A DNA stretch of 64,000 nucleotides from Malassezia japonica (lineage: Eukaryota > Basidiomycota > Malasseziomycetes > Malasseziales > Malasseziaceae): positions 1,302,001 through 1,366,000 of the forward strand of contig NC_083370.1 of assembly GCF_029542785.1 (NCBI RefSeq), written 5' to 3'. The notes beneath the pieces were generated by a model. It was not told the DNA's origin and ran no database searches. It saw nothing but the letters and a program-made list of their open reading frames with translations. Positions within the stretch are counted from its first letter, which is position 1; the number at the start of each line of letters is the position of its first letter. This document shows, piece after piece, positions 59,713 to 64,000 of this stretch. Both the position numbers and the translations under genes were made by a program.

Positions 59713-60930
59713 ATGGACGGCGCGCCGCGGCGCAGCAAGTGGGACGTGGTCGAGGACCGGCGCGCGGACGCGCAGGCCGCGGCCGCTCAGCGCGAGGCAC
59801 GCGCAAAGGAGGCGGCGCGTGCAGCGCTCGCCAAGCGGCGGCGGCCAGAAGCGCCGCGCAGTGGGCCGATGCACGTCATGCCGCCTCGCAGCGCCTATCC
59901 GCGGATTGCGGGGTGCCGCTCCGTGTCGGAATTCGAGCGACTGAATAGGATCGAAGAGGGGTCGTACGGGATCGTGTCGCGCGCGCGCAACAAGAAAACG
60001 GGCGAAATTGTGGCGCTTAAGCAACTCAAGCTCGACAAGGAGAAGCAGGGCTTCCCCATCACGTCCCTGCGCGAGATTCACACGCTGCTCGAGGCGCGGC
60101 ACCCGCACATTGTCGAGCTCAAAGAGCTCGTTGTCGGCGACACGCTGAGCCAGGTCTACCTCGTGATGGAGTTTGTCGAGCACGACCTCAAGACGCTCCT
60201 CGGCACGATGCGCACGCCCTTTCTCCAGTCGGAGATCAAGACGCTGATGCAGCAGCTCTTGTCGGCCGTCGCACTGATGCACTCGCGCTGGATCGTGCAC
60301 CGCGACCTGAAGACGTCGAATCTGCTCATGACGAACCGGGGGCGCATCAAGATTGCCGACTTTGGCCTCGCACGCCTCTTTGGCGATCCACTGGAAGAGA
60401 TGACGGCGCTCGTCGTCACGCTATGGTACCGCGCCCCCGAGCTGCTGCTGGGCACGCCGGTCTATGATACCGCGGTGGACATGTGGTCGGTCGGCTGCAT
60501 CTTTGGCGAGCTCCTGCTAAAGGAGCCGCTCTTTCAAGGCAAGAACGAGACGGACCAGCTCGCACGCATCTTTCGGCTGCTCGGCCGCCCGAGCGAGGCA
60601 CAGTGGCCGAGCTACATGGGGCTCCCACACGCACAAAAGTGGGGCAAGGCGGGGCCCACGCACAGCATCCTGCACCACCAGTTCCGCTACTCGACCGAGG
60701 CGACGCTCGACCTCCTCGAGCGCCTGCTTACGTACGACCCCGCGCAGCGCATCACCGCCGAAGCGGCGCTGCAGCACCCCTACTTTACCGAGTCGCCTTT
60801 ACCGGCGCACCCAGATAGCTTCGGGAGCTTCCCCTCGGCGGCGGCCGGCGAGAAGCGGCGGCACGCGTCGCCCGACGCGCCGCACCGGCCCACCAAGTCG
60901 ACCGCCTACGCGCTCGAATTCGACCTGTAG
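59713..60930 (+). CDS. cyclin-dependent kinase, CDK11/PITSLRE type
   Basis: Single exon, 405 residues. A short basic, Ala/Arg-rich N-terminus (residues 1-75) precedes a full kinase domain: EEGSYGIVSRAR glycine loop, ALKQLKLDKE, the cyclin-binding helix FPITSLREI (PITSLRE signature), VHRDLKTSNLL, DFGLARLFG, WYRAPELLLG and VDMWSVGCIFGELL. PITSLRE rather than PSTAIRE or PSTWVRE points to CDK11, which acts with cyclin L in transcription and splicing in animals and has homologues in fission yeast and basidiomycetes. The inhibitory Tyr of the glycine loop is present (GSYG). The C-terminal tail is unremarkable. Confidence 0.9.
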   Translation: MDGAPRRSKWDVVEDRRADAQAAAAQREARAKEAARAALAKRRRPEAPRSGPMHVMPPRSAYPRIAGCRSVSEFERLNRIEEGSYGIVSRARNKKTGEIVALKQLKLDKEKQGFPITSLREIHTLLEARHPHIVELKELVVGDTLSQVYLVMEFVEHDLKTLLGTMRTPFLQSEIKTLMQQLLSAVALMHSRWIVHRDLKTSNLLMTNRGRIKIADFGLARLFGDPLEEMTALVVTLWYRAPELLLGTPVYDTAVDMWSVGCIFGELLLKEPLFQGKNETDQLARIFRLLGRPSEAQWPSYMGLPHAQKWGKAGPTHSILHHQFRYSTEATLDLLERLLTYDPAQRITAEAALQHPYFTESPLPAHPDSFGSFPSAAAGEKRRHASPDAPHRPTKSTAYALEFDL

Positions 60931-60970
60931 CGTGGAGGCGCCGATTTGTCAGCGCTTGCCACTCGACTCG

Positions 60971-61343
60971 ATGCTCTTTGCGCGCCCCTCCCTTACGATG
61001 CGTGCGCTGCGCGCTGCGCAGGCGCCGCGGTACGTGCGTGCGTTCGGCACGTCCATCCCCGTGCGTTCTGAGGACCTGTCGACGCCCGAGGCGAAACAGA
61101 ACCGCATCATTTCGATCCTCACGGAAAAGTTTACGCCCGAGGACCTGCAGGTGCAGGACATTAGCGGTATGCATCGAAACTGACGCAGGCGGCTGTGGCT
61201 CATTCTTTGCGATCATGCTCAAGTCACCCGCATTCACGGGCAAGTCGACGATCCAGGCACATCGCATGGTGAACAAGGAGATCAAGGACGTGATCTCGGA
61301 CATCCACGGACTGCAGCTCAAGACGGTCGCGTCGGAGAAGTAG
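60971..61343 (+). CDS. BOL3: mitochondrial BolA-like protein Bol3
   Basis: Two exons, 60971-61166 and 61189-61343, with a 22-nt intron; 116 residues. A presequence (FARPSLTMRALRAAQAPRYVRAF) precedes EAKQNRIISILTEKF and, across the intron, DISGGCGSFFAIMLKS and HRMVNKEIKDVISDIHGLQ. The Cys in GGCGS and the HRMVN helix identify the BOLA3/Bol3 type, which acts with Nfu1 in late insertion of 4Fe-4S clusters into lipoate synthase and complex II. ATG 60971 is preferred. Stop-to-stop spacing with the convergent gene is 11 bp. Confidence 0.93.
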
Positions 61344-61354
61344 ACGCTCATACC

Positions 61355-62138
61355 CTACGCACTATTGGCACCCGAGCTGCGGGCGTTTTTCGGCTGGATG
61401 GGGTACAGCTTGACGTAGGACGGGCGCATCGCATGGGCGAGACACTGCGGCGGACTCCACGACACCGCAAGGTTGCTCTGCGCCTGAAAGGGGGCGAGCG
61501 CGGCGAGCGCGGCGTGTGCGTGCTCGACATGCATAAAGTCCACGTCCACGACGTACTCCGGGCCATAGTACACCTCGGCCAGCAGGTGCACCGGGCCGTA
61601 GCACGCGGCGAGCTGTCCGACGAGCTGCATGAGTCGAGCGACGTACCGACAGCGAAAAGTTGGCGCGGCGCGACGCGCGGGGGTGCTTCACCGAGTGCTG
61701 GCTGACGAGCTCTGCGAGGCCAGCGGGGCGCGCAGACATGTCCCAGAGCGCACGGAGCTGCACCCCGGTACCCCACTCGGCGAGGCGGAAGCGCAGCGTC
61801 GCGGGCGTGTGCACCAGCTCCATGCACAGGTAGATGCCGTAGAAACGCGCATAGGGCATGCTATCCAGCACCGCCTGGGCGTACGTCTCGTGCACAAAGC
61901 TTGCCAGCGCGCCTGTCACCCATCCTGACTGTGGGCAGAGGAGAAGCTCGACGTGCGCGACCGGCGCCCACGTCGAGAGGTGGGCGAGCAAGTCCAGCTC
62001 AAACGAATGGCTTGGCTGCGTGCCAAAGGGGAAACCGTGTATATACAACACCACACATATCTGCAGCCTGTTTGCTCCGCCAAGGCGCGCAAAGAAGGGG
62101 GGCATCGCCTCGGGAGGCGCACTCGAGGGGGGTCGCAT
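61355..62138 (-). CDS. probable RRM-fold RNA-binding protein, function unknown
   Basis: Two exons on minus, 62138-61647 and 61624-61355, joined over a 22-nt intron of the local pattern; 253 residues. I do not recognise an orthologue. The first half (ICVVLYIHGFPFGT, then VAHVELLLCPQSGWVTGALASFV and AVLDSMPYARFYG) has the strand and helix order of an RRM. The second, rebuilt across the intron (FSLSLVGQLAACYGPVHLLAE, YVVDVDFMHVEHAHAALAAL), resembles another, without classical aromatic RNP residues. The start is supported by an ATATAAA TATA-like box (minus orientation, 62192-62186) about 50 bp upstream. The RRM call is inference from pattern only. Confidence 0.6.
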
Positions 62139-62517
62139 CGTGTGAGCCACGATACGGTATCGGTTGGGGGCATAAACTACCGCGGTTTATATGCGTGGGT
62201 CAGCACAGGGTGCGGTCGGAAAAGAGGCGGGTCGGGCCGCTCCGCACAGTCACAGGCGGATCGGCGGCGCGTGGCGCGGTCCATCGCGACCTCGTCAGAG
62301 GGTCGCTCTCCGACCTGGTCCCTGCGCCATGTGGAGGAAGAAGGATGGTATTTTTTTGGTTTTCGTCCCACGTCGGAAAAAGTTTCGGGTATGGTACATC
62401 GATCGTGCGACATCGTCCACGTGCGTCGCGCACGACGCGCATCGTAGAAGCATCGTAATGCGTGTCGGGAAGGCAGCGACTTTTTTGTTTTTTTTGTAGC
62501 ATGCATCGCATGAGGTA
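62139..62517 (-). promoter_or_regulatory. 379-bp gap upstream of the RRM-like gene
   Basis: Contains ATATAAA (minus strand, 62192-62186), CACGTG at 62418-62423 and a T-rich run (about 62481-62496) near the 3' end of the ankyrin-CCCH gene. Overlapping short ORFs on both strands have no recognisable content. Confidence 0.4.
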
Positions 62518-64000
62518 TTACGCCGAGACGGCGTTCGGCTGCGACGAGGCGGCGACCGCGGCAAAGTCGCGCGACGAGGGCGAGCTCGGCGCAGGGACGT
62601 TGTTCTCCTGCGACGGCGTCGCGGGCGCCTCAGCAGCGGGCGCCTCAGCAGCGGGCGCCTCAGCAGCGGGCGCAGGCGCCTCCTCGCGCTCGGGCGACTT
62701 GGCCTTGGGCGCCTTGGGGGGCGCAGGCGCGCTCAGGATCGCGGAAAAGTTGGCCTTGGTAGCAGGCTTCGCCTCGGCGTCCGACTCGTTCGGCGTCGCG
62801 TCGCTCGACTCGGGGCGGGCACCGCCGGGGAGCGCGGGGAACTCGTCGCTGTTCGGCACGCGCTGCACCGTCTTGCGGCCGGCGTGCGTGGGCGCAGCGC
62901 CGCGGCGCGCACCCTTGCCGCGCGCACTGTTGGCGCTCGAGGCGCGGGCGTTGCGGGCCTGGCTGGTCTTTTTACCTTGGCCGCTGGCGGCGTTCGGCGA
63001 GTCGGGCGCGTCCGTAGCGCGGTCGGCTGCGGCGCTGCTCTGCGCGCGGCGGGGCGGGGCGGCCTTGGTCTTGCCGTCCTCGTTGGGGAGAGTTCGTGCG
63101 TCGGTGCCATCAGGAAGGATGTGGGGGAAGCGGCAGTCGTTGGCGTAGCGGCAGGCGGAGCGGGCGAAGAAAGCACACGACGGGCGGCTGCCGTTGTTGG
63201 TACGGCCGCGCTGCGAGGCGTTGGTGCTGTCATTGCGGGTGGTCTTGGCGTTCTTGTTCTTCGAGGAGTTGCGGGTGGCACGAGTGGCGCTGGCGGAAGC
63301 GGCATTGTCCGAGTCCGGAGCACTGCCGAGGGTATCCATGCTGTTTGCGAGAGCGTCCACGTCGGCGTCGGTGGGCACGTCGGCCGTCTGGGGCGCTGCC
63401 TTGTCGTCGCCCGACTCGGTCGCGGCATCAGGCGCAGGCATCGGCTGCTGGGGGTAGAACGGCATGCCGTTCGCGCCGTAGTGCATCGGGAACATGGGGT
63501 GGTTCATGTCCACAAACGGCGGCGGGGGCACGCCGTACGGGCCAGGGCCGGAGAAGGGCATGCCGCTCGGGCCGGGGAAGAACATCGGCTGGCCGCCCTG
63601 CGGCGGAGCCATCATCTGGCCGGTGGGGTGCTGAAAGAGGCAGCGGTCGCCGTAGCGGCAGTTGGGGAAGAAGCGGCACGGGATCATGCGGGCGACCTCG
63701 GGCGGCGGCAGGTTGGCATTCGCGCCGTCCTGCGACTCGCTCTGCTGGGTGGGCTTGGGGCTGTCGCCGTTTGCAAGGCGCGTATCGGCGTGCAGCGCAG
63801 CCTCACGGAGGATCGCGAGCGCCTCGGCGTTGGTGTCCGAAGGCGAAACGAGGGCCTGGGCGACGCGGGGGTCGGCGTCTGGGTTAGTAGGGAGAGACGT
63901 ACTGTGTGCCAGGAGCTCACGCACCACTTCCGTGTGGCCGAGCTGTGCGGCGTGCGTCAATGCGGTGGCGTTCGAGGCGTCTGGGTGAGCAAAAGGTACG
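62518..64000 (-). CDS. ankyrin-repeat and CCCH zinc-finger protein (5' truncated by window edge)
   Basis: The visible exon runs from 63980 down to TAA at 62520-62518 (487 complete codons including the stop, plus two bases of a split codon). At its 5' edge an acceptor ending CTCACCCAG is seen (63989-63981). The intron continues past 64000 and is at least 20 nt, probably 23. The first residues (NATALTHAAQLGHTEVVRELL) form an ankyrin repeat. Two CCCH fingers follow: CRFFPNCRYGDRCLFQH and CAFFARSACRYANDCRFPH. The middle is Pro/Gly/Met-rich, and the tail is Ala/Ser/Pro-rich with VPNSDEFPALPGG and NFSAIL. Ankyrin plus tandem CCCH proteins are usually mRNA regulators; the particular target is unknown. 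Confidence 0.82.
   Translation of the reverse strand, partial: VPFAHPDASNATALTHAAQLGHTEVVRELLAHSTSLPTNPDADPRVAQALVSPSDTNAEALAILREAALHADTRLANGDSPKPTQQSESQDGANANLPPPEVARMIPCRFFPNCRYGDRCLFQHPTGQMMAPPQGGQPMFFPGPSGMPFSGPGPYGVPPPPFVDMNHPMFPMHYGANGMPFYPQQPMPAPDAATESGDDKAAPQTADVPTDADVDALANSMDTLGSAPDSDNAASASATRATRNSSKNKNAKTTRNDSTNASQRGRTNNGSRPSCAFFARSACRYANDCRFPHILPDGTDARTLPNEDGKTKAAPPRRAQSSAAADRATDAPDSPNAASGQGKKTSQARNARASSANSARGKGARRGAAPTHAGRKTVQRVPNSDEFPALPGGARPESSDATPNESDAEAKPATKANFSAILSAPAPPKAPKAKSPEREEAPAPAAEAPAAEAPAAEAPATPSQENNVPAPSSPSSRDFAAVAASSQPNAVSA
62621..62680. repeat. 15-bp tandem repeat (three full units plus partial) encoding PAAEA
   Basis: GCGGGCGCCTCAGCA repeats perfectly at 62621, 62636 and 62651 and then degrades. 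It encodes EAPAAEAPAAEAPA near the C-terminus of the ankyrin-CCCH protein. Perfect identity suggests recent expansion and likely length polymorphism. Confidence 0.85.

Noticed and set aside
62177..62564. Overlapping 80-110-codon ORFs on both strands upstream of the RRM-like gene
   Set aside because: No homology-like content; they overlap each other and a TATA-like box.

Overview
The window looks like nuclear DNA of a basidiomycete yeast, most likely a Malassezia (Ustilaginomycotina). The reasons are GC-rich coding sequence, very dense gene packing, extremely short spliceosomal introns, and a gene set that is plainly fungal (RIM101/PacC, SCH9, ICL1, ERG26, SWP1, SKI3, ALG7, SPT8). The genus is an inference from this style; no rDNA or mitochondrial marker is present. 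I model 39 protein genes. By these models only about 5.8 kb (about 9%) lies between coding regions. I saw no tRNA, rRNA, transposon or CRISPR array.

Layout: 1-2561 is the 3' part of an NRPS-like multidomain membrane enzyme, entered at the phosphopantetheine serine of its carrier domain. 2.7-10 kb: RPB6, the pH regulator RIM101, MSH3 and BET2. 10-13.2 kb: a large low-complexity protein. 13.6-19.9 kb: TSR3, isocitrate lyase, mitochondrial bL32, a Sel1-repeat protein, PEX11. 20-29.5 kb is rich in translation and ribosome biogenesis genes: eIF3b, SPB1, RPL22, CBF5, COX11, RPS5. 29.7-39.6 kb: a TBL1/SIF2-like WD40 protein, a TMEM115-like protein, a PPR protein, mitochondrial bL17, mitochondrial ACP, SCH9 kinase. 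39.8-50.9 kb: NAA15, EF-2, prefoldin 4, SKI3. 50.9-64 kb: ALG7, HAM1, a TRM140/METTL2 methyltransferase, SPT8, SWP1, ACB1, a CHY zinc-finger protein, ERG26, CDK11, BOL3, an RRM-like protein, and an ankyrin-CCCH protein running off the right edge. There is no functional cluster; these are housekeeping genes packed head to head and tail to tail.

The most striking feature is the introns. Reconstructing the genes by protein continuity gives 44 complete introns. Of these, 28 are exactly 22 or 23 nt and 36 are 28 nt or less. All eighteen 22-nt introns fit one rigid template: a GTABGY donor, seven free bases, a CTNAY branch site, then NCAG. A second class of 39-48 nt (one of 90) sits in ribosomal-protein genes and a few others. 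Several micro-exons (5, 8, 9, 25, 30 nt) follow. Packing is equally extreme: two convergent pairs overlap within their stop codons (TTAG at 10001, CTAG at 52487), and divergent start codons are as little as 24 and 33 bp apart. Palindromic CACGTG boxes recur in these tiny promoters.

Two genes (a PPR protein at 33.77 kb and a TRM140-like methyltransferase at 54.08 kb) each need one extra C in a poly-C/poly-G run to read through. That pattern suggests homopolymer under-calling in the assembly more than two real mutations.
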